Of a stretch of DNA of 48,791 bases, positions 48,764 to 48,791 are shown piece after piece. Numbering within the stretch: position 1 is the stretch's first letter; the number at the start of each line of letters is the position of its first letter. The stretch comes from Acidimicrobiia bacterium (GTDB lineage Bacteria; Actinomycetota; Acidimicrobiia; Spongiisociales; UBA5794): the NCBI GenBank assembly GCA_029939995.1, contig JAOZRW010000013.1:1-48791 (forward strand), given 5' to 3'. The notes below the pieces were generated by a model. The model made no database searches, was not told the DNA's origin, and saw only the letters and a list, made by a program, of their open reading frames with translations. Made by a program: the position numbers and the translations under genes.

Positions 48764-48787
48764 AACGTATCACCCGGCTGTGACAGA
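48764..48787 (-). promoter_or_regulatory. TCTGTCACA-N9-TACGTT motif before the DUF222-HNH gene
   Basis: Minus-strand TCTGTCACA (48779-48787), 9 nt, TACGTT (48764-48769), then 6 nt to the ATG. Third copy of the motif at 13275-13298 and 21079-21102. Confidence 0.6.
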
Positions 48788-48791
48788 AAAG

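Noticed and set aside
1-48791. CRISPR arrays, insertion sequences, prophage genes or rRNA
   Set aside because: No regularly spaced repeats, transposase or phage motifs, or rRNA segments were seen; the only mobile element is the recA intein.

Overview
This 48.8 kb, GC-rich, gene-dense window looks like chromosomal core genome of an actinobacterium (Actinomycetota). The evidence is the order nrdR / LysM gene / lexA (as in Mycobacterium), the CGAAC-N4-GTTCG type of LexA box, the recA-cinA-rimO-ftsK and rnj-dapA / dapB-M16 clusters, a DUF222-HNH gene, a DivIVA-type coiled-coil protein, tRNA genes without encoded CCA, and many leaderless gene starts. An Acidimicrobiia-like lineage is my guess only. 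No phage, insertion sequence, CRISPR array or rRNA was seen. No stretch over 300 bp lacks a gene; the longest gaps (13193-13440, 18691-18919, 21053-21266) are the lexA/LysM, rny and recA control regions.

Layout. 1-10 kb: a partial tRNA-Val, a zincin-like protease preceded by a possible leader peptide, plsB, a DivIVA-like protein, nfuA, an acyl-CoA-synthetase-like protein lacking key catalytic residues, malQ, small proteins and hpt. 10.3-10.7 kb: tRNA genes Gly-Cys-Val. 10.7-14 kb: dut, a one-pass membrane protein, nrdR, a LysM protein and lexA. 14-24.4 kb, all leftward: rimO-cinA-thpR, recA (with a 359-residue intein), rny, miaB-miaA-dapF. 24.4-36.5 kb: TSUP transporter, pabB-pabC fusion, ftsK, a GUN4-domain protein, an SDR, rnj-dapA, a thioredoxin-TPR protein, dapB and an M16 peptidase. 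36.5-48.8 kb: a membrane protein, an SLC12-type transporter with a truncated MscS-like gene, arfB, a VWA/AAA+/YajQ operon, a HAD hydrolase, an isomerase-like protein, tam and a DUF222-HNH gene.

Themes. (1) DNA-damage control: four LexA boxes serve lexA, the LysM gene and recA. A second motif, TCTGTCACA-N9-TACGTT, occurs three times, before recA, the LysM gene and the DUF222-HNH gene, and resembles the mycobacterial LexA-independent RecA-NDp/PafBC promoter. (2) Leaderless transcription: about 16 genes start 6-10 nt after a TANNNT box. (3) Several conserved enzymes carry altered active sites: the acyl-CoA synthetase homologue, DapF (second catalytic Cys is Ser) and the AAA+ partner of the VWA/HExxH protein. 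(4) A stand-alone GUN4 protein sits in a genome segment with no other photosynthesis genes.
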